From: Arthrobacter sp. S39
GTDB lineage: Bacteria; Actinomycetota; Actinomycetes; Actinomycetales; Micrococcaceae
Direction: 5' to 3'
Length of the DNA: 64,000 bases
Assembly: GCF_004320525.1 (NCBI RefSeq)
Contig: NZ_SIHX01000004.1
Location: 186,001 to 250,000, forward strand
This document shows positions 31,027 through 40,629 of the stretch, one piece after another. Position 1 is the stretch's first letter; every line of letters begins with the position of its first letter. A program made the position numbers and the translations under genes. A model generated the notes under the pieces. The model saw only the letters and a list, made by a program, of their open reading frames with translations. It ran no database searches and was not told the origin of the DNA.

Positions 31027-33285
31027 GTGAGTGACGACATCCTGTTCCCCCCGCTCGGCCACCCGGCCGCGTCGGCGAGGGAAACCGCCGGCAGTAAGGC
31101 CGCCGCCCTGTCCGCGCTCAGCGCCGCCGGCTTCCGTGTTCCGGCCGGATTTGTGGTGACCGAAGCTGCGCTTGCAGCTGCAGAAGCCCGCCATTGGGGG
31201 ACAGAACTCCAGGCAGCTGCTTCGGCCGCCGGGCCCGGCCCTTACGCGGTGCGGTCCTCCGCTGCCGCGGAAGACCTGCCGGGCGCTTCCTTTGCAGGCA
31301 TGTACGAGAGCTACCTCAACGTTGCCCTGGACGGCCTGGCCGCGGCGGTGGAGCGATGCTTTGAATCCGCCGGCGCCGGCCGCGTCCGCGCCTATGAGGC
31401 GTCCATCGGGCCGGGGACAGGCGAGGGAGCCGCCATGGCGGTCCTCGTCCAGCAGATGGTGGATCCCGTCGCCGCAGGCGTCGCCTTTACCGCCAACCCG
31501 CTGACCGGGGAACGCAACGAAACCGTCATCTCAGCAGTTCAGGGCCTGGCGGAGGCACTGGTGTCCGGTGTGGAAACGGGCGAAGAGTGGGTGGTGCGCG
31601 GGGGACGGTCCATTCGGGTGCGCGGGGCCGACGGGGTACTGTCGGCGGAAAGCTCGACGGCGGTGGCCACCTGCGCCCGCAAGGTCGCCCTTCATTTCGG
31701 CTGCCCGCAGGACATCGAATGGGCACTGGACCGCACGGGCAGCGTCCAGATCCTGCAGGCCCGGCCGATGACGGCCCTTCCGGACCCCGTGAGATGGGAG
31801 CCGCCGGGCAAAGGAGCCTGGCTCAGGAATTTCCGCCTGGGCGAATGGCTGCCTGAACCGGTCACGCCCCTTTTCATGGACTGGGTGATTCCGCGGATGG
31901 ACGAGGCATACAACAAGGCGGTCTTCGCGTCTGCCGGGATTTCAGTGGCAATGGGGCACGGACAGGTCAACGGCTGGTATTACGTCTCCCCGCCGAATCC
32001 CAAGGCACTGCCGCACTTGCTGTTCGGCGGCGAACCGCGATCCCTGCCCTATTTCTTCAACTCCGTGGTGCGGCCCATGGTGGACCCCGCCGGGGCAGAC
32101 AGGACGGTCCTGCGTGGCCTCGAACACGAATGGCGCACCGAATGCCTGCCCTCGTACCGGACCTTAGTGGACACTTCGTGGGACGCCGCCGGGACGGCCA
32201 CCCTGGCTGAACTCATAAACACCGTGCAAAGTGTGGCACGGAAGGCCGGTGAGTACCTCTGGTTCTTTTCCGCCACGGGCGGTGCCGCGTGGAAGATGGA
32301 ACTGGTTTTGGCGCGGTTCTGGCGCCGGCACCTGGCCGGGGCGCTCGCGGGGCAGGCCACCCCGGAGACACAGGAGGCCATCGGATACCAGACGCTCCTG
32401 GGCGGCCTGGCTCCCGCGCTGCCCGCCGGGGTGCCGCACGCCGTCTACAGCATCGACTGGTACCACAGGACGGCGGGCGAGCAACGCGGCGGGCCCGCCC
32501 AGGCCCGGGAGGGCAACGCACCACGCCATGCACCGACGCCGTCGGCAGCTGAGCGGCGCCGCGCCGCTGAGGCCTCATGCCGTGCGTTGCTGAAGGGAAG
32601 GCGGCTGAAGCGGTTTGACAGCCTCCTCGGCCTGGCCCAGCATTACGCCCTGCTCCGCGAGGAGCAGGCCAAGGACTTCACCCTGGGCTGGCCGCTGTTG
32701 CGCCGGTGCGCGGCGCAAATAGGAGCCCGCCTGCACGGCCACGGCATCATCAAGGCGCCCGGGGACGTCTACTTCCTGACCTTTGACGCCTTACGCCTGG
32801 ACGCACCGCCGCAGCATAAAAATGTTGACCGGCGGCGCAGGCAGTGGCAGAGCCAGCGGAAACTGGCGGCTCCGCTCTCGCTGGGAAAGCTGCCGCCTCT
32901 GCTCGGAAACATGTTCGACAGGATCGCGAACAGCGCCCGCAGCAGGGACAACCTTCCGGCCGGCGCCCTGGTGGGCCACCCTGCCAGCCCGGGCCGGGCT
33001 CAAGGCCGCGTGCGGGTGGTGGACGGTCCGGAGGAATTCTCCCGGTTCCTGCCGGGCGAGATCCTGGTGGCCAAAGCGACGGCGCCGGCATGGACGCCGT
33101 TATTTGCGGCTGCCGCGGCCGTTGTCACGGACGGCGGCAACCTGGCTGCGCACGCCTCCCTCGTGGCCCGCGAGTACGGCATACCGGCCGTGGTAGGCAC
33201 CGGCAACGCCACCCAAATCCTCCACACCGGCCAACTGGTCACAGTCGACGGCAACGCGGGTATCGTAATGACCCACGAGGACTGA
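31027..33285 (+). CDS. PEP/pyruvate-binding dikinase-like phosphotransferase
   Basis: 752 aa. N-terminal ATP-grasp domain as in pyruvate phosphate dikinase (about 15-250: GSKAAALSAL, YAVRSSAAAEDLPGASFAG, QQMVDPVAAGVAFTANP), a long middle region (250-640) and a C-terminal PEP-utiliser swivelling domain with the phospho-His motif AAHASLVAREYGIPAVVGTG, His709. This order and length resemble rifampicin phosphotransferases and PEP synthase-like proteins, but the middle and C-terminus diverge (TDGGNLAAH where SH is common), and no rifamycin-associated element precedes it. Substrate unknown. GTG at 31027. Confidence 0.75.
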   Translation: MSDDILFPPLGHPAASARETAGSKAAALSALSAAGFRVPAGFVVTEAALAAAEARHWGTELQAAASAAGPGPYAVRSSAAAEDLPGASFAGMYESYLNVALDGLAAAVERCFESAGAGRVRAYEASIGPGTGEGAAMAVLVQQMVDPVAAGVAFTANPLTGERNETVISAVQGLAEALVSGVETGEEWVVRGGRSIRVRGADGVLSAESSTAVATCARKVALHFGCPQDIEWALDRTGSVQILQARPMTALPDPVRWEPPGKGAWLRNFRLGEWLPEPVTPLFMDWVIPRMDEAYNKAVFASAGISVAMGHGQVNGWYYVSPPNPKALPHLLFGGEPRSLPYFFNSVVRPMVDPAGADRTVLRGLEHEWRTECLPSYRTLVDTSWDAAGTATLAELINTVQSVARKAGEYLWFFSATGGAAWKMELVLARFWRRHLAGALAGQATPETQEAIGYQTLLGGLAPALPAGVPHAVYSIDWYHRTAGEQRGGPAQAREGNAPRHAPTPSAAERRRAAEASCRALLKGRRLKRFDSLLGLAQHYALLREEQAKDFTLGWPLLRRCAAQIGARLHGHGIIKAPGDVYFLTFDALRLDAPPQHKNVDRRRRQWQSQRKLAAPLSLGKLPPLLGNMFDRIANSARSRDNLPAGALVGHPASPGRAQGRVRVVDGPEEFSRFLPGEILVAKATAPAWTPLFAAAAAVVTDGGNLAAHASLVAREYGIPAVVGTGNATQILHTGQLVTVDGNAGIVMTHED

Positions 33286-33388
33286 AGTACGAGGTGCTTG
33301 GGGCGAGGGCCGGACAAAACGGGCGGGACTGGCCGTGAGGAAGGCGTCCCCTCCCCCCATAGCAACGGCGGCTAAACTGGCCCGCACG

Positions 33389-33468
33389 GCCAAGGGGCCG
33401 GAGGCTCCCCCGCCATGGCGTGGTGGGCACCGCGAAGCGGGCGGGCGGGGAGCCTCCGGCCCTTTGGC
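33389..33468. terminator. long hairpin between dikinase-like gene and glpK
   Basis: Arms GCCAAGGGGCCGGAGG... and ...CCTCCGGCCCTTTGGC pair over about 25 positions with one G/A-type difference and a short bulge; the loop is about 30 bases. It lies 104 bases after one stop and 14 bases past the convergent glpK stop, and probably ends both transcripts. Confidence 0.7.
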
Positions 33469-33481
33469 AACTCGTGAGGAT

Positions 33482-34996
33482 TTACTTCACGTCCTCGTCC
33501 ACCCAGTCCATGGACTTCGTGACGGCCTTCTTCCACAGGCGCAGCTGGCGGTCCTGCTCGGCCTGATCAAGTTGCGGTTCCCAGCGCTTGTCCTCGGACC
33601 AGTTGGCCGAAAGCTCGCCGAGGTCCTTCCAGAATCCGACGGCGAGGCCCGCTGCGTAGGCGGCGCCCAGTGCGGTGGTTTCCACGACTTTGGGACGGAT
33701 CACCGGGACCCCCAGGATGTCTGCCTGGAACTGCATCAGCGCATCGTTGGCGACCATGCCGCCGTCGACCTTCAGCTCCGTGAGCGGAACGCCGGAGTCC
33801 GCGTTGACCGCGTCCAGGACCTCCCGGGTCTGGAATGCCGTGGCCTCCAGGGCTGCGCGGGCGATGTGGTTCCTGTTGACGAACCGGGTCAGGCCCACGA
33901 TGGCGCCGCGGGCGTCCGAGCGCCAATACGGGGCGAACAGTCCGGAGAATGCTGGCACGATGTAGACGCCGCCGTTGTCCTTGACCGACGCGGCCAGCGT
34001 CTCCACCTCCGGGGCGCTGCTGATCATGCCGAGGTTGTCCCGCAGCCACTGGATCAGGGAACCGGTGACGGCGATGGAGCCTTCCAGGGCATAGTGCGGG
34101 GCGGCATCCCCCAGCTTGTAGCCGACGGTGGTCAGCAGGCCGTTCTTGGAGTGGACGATCTCCTCACCGGTGTTGAAGATGAGGAAGCAGCCGGTGCCGT
34201 AGGTGTTCTTTGCTTCGCCGGCCTGGAACGCGGCCTGGCCGAAGGTTGCGGCCTGCTGGTCGCCCAGGATGCCCGATACCGGGATTTCCCGCAGCAGCTG
34301 TGACGTGTGGACGGTGCCGTACACCTCGGAGGAGGACTTGATCTCCGGCATCATGCTCAGCGGGACACCGAAAATCCCCAGGATCTCCTCATCCCAGCTC
34401 AGTGTCTCCAGGTCCATGAACAGGGTGCGTGAGGCGTTGGTGACGTCCGTGACGTGCACGCCGCCGTCAACACCGCCGGTCAGGTTCCAAAGGACCCAGG
34501 CATCGGTGTTGCCGAAGACCAGGTCACCGGCTTCGGCCTTGGCCCGTGCGCCCTCGACGTTGTCCAGGATCCATTTGATCTTGGTGCCGGAGAAGTAGGT
34601 GGCCAGCGGAAGGCCCACTTTCGGCTTGAACCGTTCCGGCCCGCCGTCCTTGGAGAGCTCGTCGACGATGTCCTGCGTGCGCGTGTCCTGCCAGACGATG
34701 GCGTTGTAGACGGGCTCGCCGGTGGTCTTGTCCCACACCACAGCCGTTTCGCGCTGGTTGGTGATGCCGACGGCGGCGATATCGTGCCGGGTCAGGTTCG
34801 CCTTGGAGAGCGCGGAGGCAATGACCTCCCGGGTGTTGTTCCAGATCTCGGCGGCGTTGTGTTCCACCCAGCCTGCCTGCGGGAAGATCTGTTCGTGCTC
34901 CATCTGGCCCGACGAAACGATGTTGCCGCTGTGGTCGAAGATGATGGCCCGGGAGCTGGTGGTGCCCTGGTCGATGGCGATTACGTACTGGTTCAT
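33482..34996 (-). CDS. glpK: glycerol kinase
   Basis: Phosphorylates glycerol to sn-glycerol 3-phosphate with ATP. FGGY fold: [10 protein letters not shown] at residues 9-18, GITNQRET near 80, the C-terminal ATP-binding [14 protein letters not shown] motif. 504 aa, complete. ATG at 34996. Last gene of the glpD-glpF-glpK set, 36 bases behind glpF. Confidence 0.97.
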   Translation of the reverse strand: MNQYVIAIDQGTTSSRAIIFDHSGNIVSSGQMEHEQIFPQAGWVEHNAAEIWNNTREVIASALSKANLTRHDIAAVGITNQRETAVVWDKTTGEPVYNAIVWQDTRTQDIVDELSKDGGPERFKPKVGLPLATYFSGTKIKWILDNVEGARAKAEAGDLVFGNTDAWVLWNLTGGVDGGVHVTDVTNASRTLFMDLETLSWDEEILGIFGVPLSMMPEIKSSSEVYGTVHTSQLLREIPVSGILGDQQAATFGQAAFQAGEAKNTYGTGCFLIFNTGEEIVHSKNGLLTTVGYKLGDAAPHYALEGSIAVTGSLIQWLRDNLGMISSAPEVETLAASVKDNGGVYIVPAFSGLFAPYWRSDARGAIVGLTRFVNRNHIARAALEATAFQTREVLDAVNADSGVPLTELKVDGGMVANDALMQFQADILGVPVIRPKVVETTALGAAYAAGLAVGFWKDLGELSANWSEDKRWEPQLDQAEQDRQLRLWKKAVTKSMDWVDEDVK

Positions 34997-35032
34997 GGTG
35001 ACGTCCTTGTCTGCTGAGTGGTTACTGGGAGG

Positions 35033-35782
35033 TCAGGCGGCGGCAGTAATGATGATCGGTGCGATCTTTGCGACAATACCGGCCAGAGCGCCGCCCACAA
35101 GGGGTCCTGCTACGGGAATCCACGAGTAGGCCCAGTCGCTGGTTCCTTTTCCCTTGATGGGAAGCAATGCGTGGGCAATGCGCGGGCCCAGGTCACGGGC
35201 CGGGTTGATGGCGTAGCCCGTAGGTCCGCCCAGTGATACGCCGATGCCCACCACGAGCAGGGCCACGGCCAGCGGTCCCAGGCCCGAAGGCGTTCCACCG
35301 AGGGTGAGGATCACAAAGACCAGGACAAAGGTGCCGATGATCTCGGTGACCAGGTTCCACGGGGTGGAGCGGATCGCGGGGCCGGTGGAAAACACGCCCA
35401 GCTTGCTGGCGGACTCCGGTTCCGCGTCGAAGTGCTGCTTATAAGCGGCCCAGCAGACTACTGCGCCGAGGAAAGCCCCCAGCATTTCGCCGCCGAAATA
35501 GGTCAGCGTGGACGCAACGTCAATCGGGACGCCGGGCGCGTACTCCGCCTTGCCGTTAACCAACAGGCCCAGCGTGACGGCGGGATTAAGGTGCGCACCG
35601 GACTTGGCGGCAACAAAAACGCCCGCGAAAACGGCGATGCCCCACCCCCAGGTCACCATCAGGAACCCGCCGCTGTGGCCTTTGGTGCCCTTCAGGGCAA
35701 CGTTGGCCACGACGCCGCAACCCAGCAGGGTGAGCATGGCCGTTCCGAAGACTTCGGAAAGAAAAACAATTCCAAGAGACAT
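35033..35782 (-). CDS. glpF: glycerol uptake facilitator (MIP/aquaglyceroporin)
   Basis: Membrane channel for glycerol entry. 249 aa with six hydrophobic segments and the two half-helix motifs NPAVT and NPARDLGPR; the Asp after the second NPAR (NPARD) is the usual mark of glycerol rather than water channels. ATG at 35782 with AAAGGAG 6 nt upstream. Placed between glpD and glpK. Confidence 0.95.
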   Translation of the reverse strand: MSLGIVFLSEVFGTAMLTLLGCGVVANVALKGTKGHSGGFLMVTWGWGIAVFAGVFVAAKSGAHLNPAVTLGLLVNGKAEYAPGVPIDVASTLTYFGGEMLGAFLGAVVCWAAYKQHFDAEPESASKLGVFSTGPAIRSTPWNLVTEIIGTFVLVFVILTLGGTPSGLGPLAVALLVVGIGVSLGGPTGYAINPARDLGPRIAHALLPIKGKGTSDWAYSWIPVAGPLVGGALAGIVAKIAPIIITAAA

Positions 35783-35807
35783 CGTTGACTCCTTTATTCT
35801 CTGTTGT

Positions 35808-35861
35808 CGGTCCTTCGCGGGTATGAAGGACCGCGGAGCCGGGGCACGGTGGCACCCCGGC
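35808..35861 (-). other. two hairpins in the glpD-glpF gap
   Basis: CGGTCCTTC / GAAGGACCG (35808-35833, 9 bp) and GCCGGGG / CCCCGGC (35838-35861, 7 bp) sit side by side in the 94-base gap. Neither has a T-run on the minus strand. They may set different mRNA levels for glpD and glpFK by processing or partial termination. Confidence 0.5.
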
Positions 35862-35876
35862 CGTCAGCCGTGCCGC

Positions 35877-37685
35877 TTAGGCGACCAGGCTGTGGATCTG
35901 TACGCGGTGGAAACGCTCCAGCACATCCTGGGCCGCACGGATCTCCGCGGCCGTGGTTGCGGCATCCCAGCCCAGCGGACCGGCCAGCACATCCGCCATC
36001 TCGTGCAGCAGTTCGCCCGTGACCAGGCCGCGGAAGGCCAGGGATGTGCGGCGGATGAGCACGTCCGCGAGGTGGCCCACCTGTTCATTGGCGGCCATAA
36101 ACTCCAGCTCGCGGACGCTGAGTTCGTGCGTGGAGTGCAGGAGCCGGTCGGGCCCGGCGTCGAGGTAACGCATGACTTCCCCGGCCCGGGTGCCGTAGCG
36201 CGTCAGCAGGACCGCGGTCCGGTCCGCGTTGCGGCCGGCGGACATGTGGGCCTTGATCCATTTCTGGACCCCGGCTTCGTCGTCGGGGAAGCCGGCTCCG
36301 CCGCCGATGGCGAGCTTCGCCGTCGAAACCTTCCGTTCCATCCCCAGCTCGGCGAGCACGTCGTTGGTCATGTGCTCAGCCAGCGCACGGAACGTCGTCC
36401 ACTTGCCGCCTACCAGGGAAAGAACGACGGCGCCGGCCTCGGCTTCGCGGCGTTCAATCCGGTAGTCCCGGGAGACAAATCCGGGCTGGGTTGCTTCGTG
36501 CCGGGGCAACGGACGGACGCCGGAGAACGTGTAGACGATCTGCCCGCGTTCGACCGGGATGTCCGGGAAGACATGGCCGATGAGGTCAAGGAAATAGTCG
36601 ATTTCGCCGTCGGTGCACACCGCGTCCTGGCCCATGTCGGCGTCCACGTCGGTGGTTCCCACCAGGACCCTGTCCCCCATCGGGTAGATCAGGACGATCC
36701 GGCCGTCGGTGTGTTCGAAGAAGATTTCGCGGCCGCGGCACGCCTCGAGGAGTCCGGGGTGGTCCAGGACGATATGTGAGCCCTTGGTGCCGCCCATAAA
36801 GCGGGAGGCGGCGCCCATCGCTTCGTTCGTGAGGTCCACCCAGGCACCGGTGGTGTTCACGATGACGTCGGCGGTGAAGTCAAACACCTCGCCGGTAAGT
36901 TCGTCGCGAAGCTGGACGGTGCTGCCCGTGGCCGGGCCGCCGGTTGCCGCCGCCCCGGGTTTCATCGACTGGAGAGAGAGGTAGTTGCTGGCCCGGGCCG
37001 TGGCGTTGGTTTGGCCGGCAGTGCCCAGCCCGGCTTTTTCACCGTCCTGGAGCACGTCCAGGGTGAGGCGCTCCGGGTTGTGGACGGACGCGTCGAAGTA
37101 CGTGGCCGCATATTTGATGCCGGGGTTCAAGTGCGGCAGTTCGGCCAGTGCGCGCTTGCGGCCGCGGAACTGGTGGCGGGGAACGGAGCCGCCATCGCGG
37201 GAGAACGAATCGTAGAGGCTGAGGCCAAGCTTGATGAGGAATGCGCCGCGTTCCTTGGGCTTGCCCTGCTGTTTGTGGGTCAGGAAGCGCAGTGGTGCGG
37301 AGAGCACGCCGGAGAAGGTGCTGAAGATCGGAATCGTGGTCTGGAGCGGCTTCACGTAGTGGGGTGCGATGCGCAGCAGCCGGTTCCGTTCCACCACTGA
37401 TTCCCGGACGAGGCGGAACTCGCCATTTTCCAGGTAGCGGATACCGCCGTGGATCATGTGCGACGAGGCGCCGCTGGCTCCCTGGCAGTAGTCGCCGCGC
37501 TCCACCAGGGCAACGTCAACTCCCTGCAGGGCAAGGTCGCGGAACGTGCCCACGCCGTTGATGCCGCCGCCGATGATCAGCACCCTGGCCTGCGGCCGCT
37601 GCTTCAGTGCCTGCACCGCTGAACGCGGTCCGCTGGCCGGAGAAGGCGCAGCTCCGCTGTGGCCGAAAAAATGCTTGGTTCCCAA
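35877..37685 (-). CDS. glpD: glycerol-3-phosphate dehydrogenase/oxidase
   Basis: FAD enzyme that oxidises glycerol 3-phosphate to dihydroxyacetone phosphate at the membrane. The dinucleotide motif GGGINGVG is at residues 39-46; SSHMIHGGIRYLE and the FSGVRPLP block are typical. DAO C-terminal domain complete; 602 aa. TTG start at 37685 is supported by AAGGGAG with 5-nt spacing. First gene of the glp set, divergent from a SorC regulator. A TTGACT -35-like box lies upstream near 37770. Confidence 0.95.
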   Translation of the reverse strand: MGTKHFFGHSGAAPSPASGPRSAVQALKQRPQARVLIIGGGINGVGTFRDLALQGVDVALVERGDYCQGASGASSHMIHGGIRYLENGEFRLVRESVVERNRLLRIAPHYVKPLQTTIPIFSTFSGVLSAPLRFLTHKQQGKPKERGAFLIKLGLSLYDSFSRDGGSVPRHQFRGRKRALAELPHLNPGIKYAATYFDASVHNPERLTLDVLQDGEKAGLGTAGQTNATARASNYLSLQSMKPGAAATGGPATGSTVQLRDELTGEVFDFTADVIVNTTGAWVDLTNEAMGAASRFMGGTKGSHIVLDHPGLLEACRGREIFFEHTDGRIVLIYPMGDRVLVGTTDVDADMGQDAVCTDGEIDYFLDLIGHVFPDIPVERGQIVYTFSGVRPLPRHEATQPGFVSRDYRIERREAEAGAVVLSLVGGKWTTFRALAEHMTNDVLAELGMERKVSTAKLAIGGGAGFPDDEAGVQKWIKAHMSAGRNADRTAVLLTRYGTRAGEVMRYLDAGPDRLLHSTHELSVRELEFMAANEQVGHLADVLIRRTSLAFRGLVTGELLHEMADVLAGPLGWDAATTAAEIRAAQDVLERFHRVQIHSLVA

Positions 37686-37782
37686 AACAACTCCCTTGGG
37701 GTTTGGTGTGTGCGGCCGCCGCCCGGCGTCCCGCAGGTCTCCAACTATTGTTTGAAGTAATGGAAAATGGAGTCAACCTATA

Positions 37783-37796
37783 TGCACAAACGTGCA
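37783..37796. promoter_or_regulatory. candidate operator, glpD / SorC regulator
   Basis: Palindrome TGCAC-AAAC-GTGCA between the divergent genes. On the glpD side it lies 6 bases upstream of TTGACT, a likely -35; on the other side it is 12 bases before the regulator's ATG at 37809. Position fits an operator for the SorC protein. The ligand and direction of control are not known. Confidence 0.5.
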
Positions 37797-37808
37797 GAAC
37801 GGATCCTC

Positions 37809-38771
37809 ATGTCACCGACCCGCCACTCCGACGCCCTGCGCGCCGCACAGATGTACTACCTGCAGGACCTCACCATGGACGCCATCGCCCGGGAGCTCCG
37901 CACCTCCCGTTCCACGGTGTCCCGGCTCCTGTCATCGGCCAGGGAGTCGGGCCTGGTGCAGATCCAGATCCGGAATCCGCTCGACACCGGCCCTGAACTG
38001 GAGAGCCTGATCCGCGACACATACAACGTTGACGCGCACGTTGTCCCGGTCCTGGAAACCCTGAATGAGGCGGAAACGCTGGACCGGGTGGCCATGCAGG
38101 CCGCGCGCACCATCGGGCCGCTGGTGGATTCGAACGCCATCATCGGGGTCGCCTGGGGGTCCACGCTGAGCGCGGTCAGCCGGCACCTGACCCGCAAGAT
38201 CACCCACGACTGCGTCATTGTCCAGCTCAACGGCGCCGGAAACATGCACACCACGGGCATCACCTACGCAAGCGACATCATGCGCCGCTTCGGCAGCGCC
38301 TACGGGGCCCGGGTCGAGCAGTTCCCGGTGCCGGCGTTTTTTGACCACGCCGCGACCAAGACAGCCATGTGGAATGAGCGCAGCGTGCAACGGATCCTGG
38401 AGCTGCAGTCGCGGATGAGCATCGCGATCTTCGGGGTGGGCTCGGTGGACGCGGACTATCCCAGCCATGTCTACGCCGGCGGCTACCTGGACGAAAGTGA
38501 CCTGGGGATCCTGGCAGGATCGGACGTTGTGGGCGACGTCGCCACCGTCTTCTTCCGCGGCGACGGGTCCTCTGACGGCATCGTCCTGAACGAACGCTCC
38601 ACCGGACCTGCGCTCGCGGAACTCAAACAGGTCAGGCGCCGCATCTGCGTGGTGTCCGGGGCGTCCAAGATCAACGGGCTCCGCGGGGCACTGACGGCAG
38701 GGCTGGCTACGGACCTGATTCTTGATGAGGCATCCGCACGCCGCCTGGTGGGTTTCGACGGCGCCGCCTGA
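37809..38771 (+). CDS. SorC family transcriptional regulator
   Basis: 320 aa. N-terminal helix-turn-helix at about residues 23-41 (MDAIARELRTSRSTVSRLL) and a C-terminal sugar-phosphate-binding domain with GVAWGSTLSAV, typical of SorC/DeoR sugar-binding regulators. Start ATG 37809 leaves the palindromic operator outside the gene; ATGs at 37767 and 37782 are alternatives. Being divergent from glpD, it is the likely glycerol regulator, with glycerol 3-phosphate or a related phosphate as ligand (inference). Confidence 0.85.
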   Translation: MSPTRHSDALRAAQMYYLQDLTMDAIARELRTSRSTVSRLLSSARESGLVQIQIRNPLDTGPELESLIRDTYNVDAHVVPVLETLNEAETLDRVAMQAARTIGPLVDSNAIIGVAWGSTLSAVSRHLTRKITHDCVIVQLNGAGNMHTTGITYASDIMRRFGSAYGARVEQFPVPAFFDHAATKTAMWNERSVQRILELQSRMSIAIFGVGSVDADYPSHVYAGGYLDESDLGILAGSDVVGDVATVFFRGDGSSDGIVLNERSTGPALAELKQVRRRICVVSGASKINGLRGALTAGLATDLILDEASARRLVGFDGAA

Positions 38772-38806
38772 GGGAGTCTGGGTACAGAATGGGTAGAGTC
38801 GTTGCT

Positions 38807-39688
38807 ATGAAAACCTCACCCCGGCTCAGCCTGAACAACGGCGTGCTGATCGACCAGTTGGGATATGGGCTCTACAAGGTTCCGGTGGCGGAGGCGTCCG
38901 CCCTGGTCTCCACCGCGCTCGGCGCCGGCTACCGCCATTTCGACACTGCGGCCATGTACGGGAACGAAACCGGTGTGGCCCGCGGAATCAGTTCCCTCTT
39001 TGGGTACGACGGCGGAATGGGAACCGGAAGCGGCGGCTCCGGCGAAGCGTCGCCCGGGTTGGCCCGCGGGGACGTCTTCATCACCACCAAGGTCTGGAAC
39101 GATGACCAGGGCTATGACTCCACGCTTTTGGCGTTCGACAACTCCATGGTTAACCTCGGCCTGGACTACGTGGACATGTACCTGATCCACTGGCCCTGCG
39201 CCCGGCGCGGGCTTTTCACGGACACCTACCGGGCCCTGGAAACGCTGTACCGCGAAGGGAGAGTGCGGGCCATCGGCGTCTGCAACTTCCAGCCCACCCA
39301 CCTGGACCAGTTGCTGCAGACGGCGGAAGTAGTGCCGGCCGTCAACCAGATCGAGCTGCACCCGTGGCTCCAGCAGGCTGAGCTGCGGGAAAAGCACGCT
39401 GCGCTGGGAATCCGGACGGAAGCCTGGAGCCCCCTGGGGCGGGGACAGGTCCTGGCGGATCCGGTGGTCCTGGCGTGCGCCGCCGAACACGGCGTGACGG
39501 CGGCCCAGGTCATCCTGCGATGGCACATCCAGCTGGGCAACATCGCCATCCCCAAGGCCAGTTCCGAGGCCCGGATCCGGGAGAACCTTGATGTCTTCCG
39601 CTTTGAACTTTCGGACCGCGACATGGTTGCGCTCGCCGAACTTGACCGGGGCCACCGCACCGGCTCCCACCCCGACAACGTCAACTAG
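38807..39688 (+). CDS. aldo/keto reductase
   Basis: NADPH-dependent reductase, (beta/alpha)8 barrel, 293 aa. Catalytic tetrad visible: Asp and Tyr in FDTAAMYGNE, Lys in TTKVW, His in LIHWP. The C-terminal cofactor motif IPKASSEARIREN is present. Odd: a Gly/Ser-rich insertion of about 20 residues (GYDGGMGTGSGGSGEA) between the Tyr and Lys motifs. ATG at 38807; TAGAGT ends 7 bases before it, so it may be leaderless. Substrate unknown. Confidence 0.9.
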   Translation: MKTSPRLSLNNGVLIDQLGYGLYKVPVAEASALVSTALGAGYRHFDTAAMYGNETGVARGISSLFGYDGGMGTGSGGSGEASPGLARGDVFITTKVWNDDQGYDSTLLAFDNSMVNLGLDYVDMYLIHWPCARRGLFTDTYRALETLYREGRVRAIGVCNFQPTHLDQLLQTAEVVPAVNQIELHPWLQQAELREKHAALGIRTEAWSPLGRGQVLADPVVLACAAEHGVTAAQVILRWHIQLGNIAIPKASSEARIRENLDVFRFELSDRDMVALAELDRGHRTGSHPDNVN

Positions 39689-39699
39689 GATCGCGGCAA

Positions 39700-40629
39700 A
39701 TGAAAACAGCTGACCCGCAGCCTCCCGCCACGCCGTCCTACTTCAGCCGGGAACTCGCGGCCCGGACCCGGGCTTCCCGTATCGAGCTCGACGGCGGCAC
39801 GGTGGCCTACTGGACTTACGAACCGGTCCAGGTGACGCCGGAGACGCGGAACATCCTGGTGATCCACGGCTTCCGCGGCGATCACCACGGACTGCTCAGG
39901 GTTGCGGACCAGCTGCCGGGGATGCGGCTCATCATGCCGGACCTCCCCGGCTTCGGCAGCTCCGATGCCTTCGCTTCGGGGCCACATTCCGTGGAGCACT
40001 ACGGCAGGTTCATCACCGGCTTCATGGCTGCGCTGGGCCTCGGCCCGGACACCGTCCTGCTGGGCCATTCGTTCGGTTCGATCGTTGCCGCGCACTTCGT
40101 GGCAGCCCACCCCGGCGCGGTCTCGCCGCTGATCCTCATTAACCCGATCGCCGCACCGGCGCTGGAAGGGCCAAAGGGGATCATGACCAAACTCGCCGTG
40201 CTGTACTACCGGCTCGCGGCCCGGCTCCCCCAGGGGCCCGGCCTTGCCCTGCTCCGCAACCCGCTGATCGTCCGCGTCATGAGCGGGGCCATGGCCAAAA
40301 CTCCGGACAAGGAGCTGCGCCGGTTCATCCACGGCCAGCATCATTCCTATTTCAGCGCCTTCGCCGACCGGGACAGCCTGCTGGAATCGTTCACGGCCTC
40401 CGTCAGCGGAAATGTAGCCGAGGTGGCCGGGCAACTGGCCCTGCCGGTCCTGCTCATCGCCGGCGAAAAGGACGAGATCGCGATGCTGCCCGACCAGCAC
40501 CGCCTCGCCGCCCTGCTGCCGGACGGGACGCTCAAGGTGATCCCCGGCGTCGGGCACCTGATCCATTACGAAACGCCGGCGCCTGCCGCCGGCTTCATCC
40601 TCAGCTTCCTTAAGGACCATCCCGCGTGA
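39700..40629 (+). CDS. alpha/beta hydrolase
   Basis: 309-aa serine hydrolase with oxyanion motif HGFRGD, nucleophile elbow GHSFGS (Ser124), probable acid Asp in AGEKDE (about 258) and catalytic His in GVGHLIHYE (about 285). Complete lid domain between. No signal peptide. Sits 11 bases after the aldo/keto reductase and overlaps the glycosyltransferase start by 4 nt, so the three form an operon. Substrate unknown. Confidence 0.85.
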   Translation: MKTADPQPPATPSYFSRELAARTRASRIELDGGTVAYWTYEPVQVTPETRNILVIHGFRGDHHGLLRVADQLPGMRLIMPDLPGFGSSDAFASGPHSVEHYGRFITGFMAALGLGPDTVLLGHSFGSIVAAHFVAAHPGAVSPLILINPIAAPALEGPKGIMTKLAVLYYRLAARLPQGPGLALLRNPLIVRVMSGAMAKTPDKELRRFIHGQHHSYFSAFADRDSLLESFTASVSGNVAEVAGQLALPVLLIAGEKDEIAMLPDQHRLAALLPDGTLKVIPGVGHLIHYETPAPAAGFILSFLKDHPA

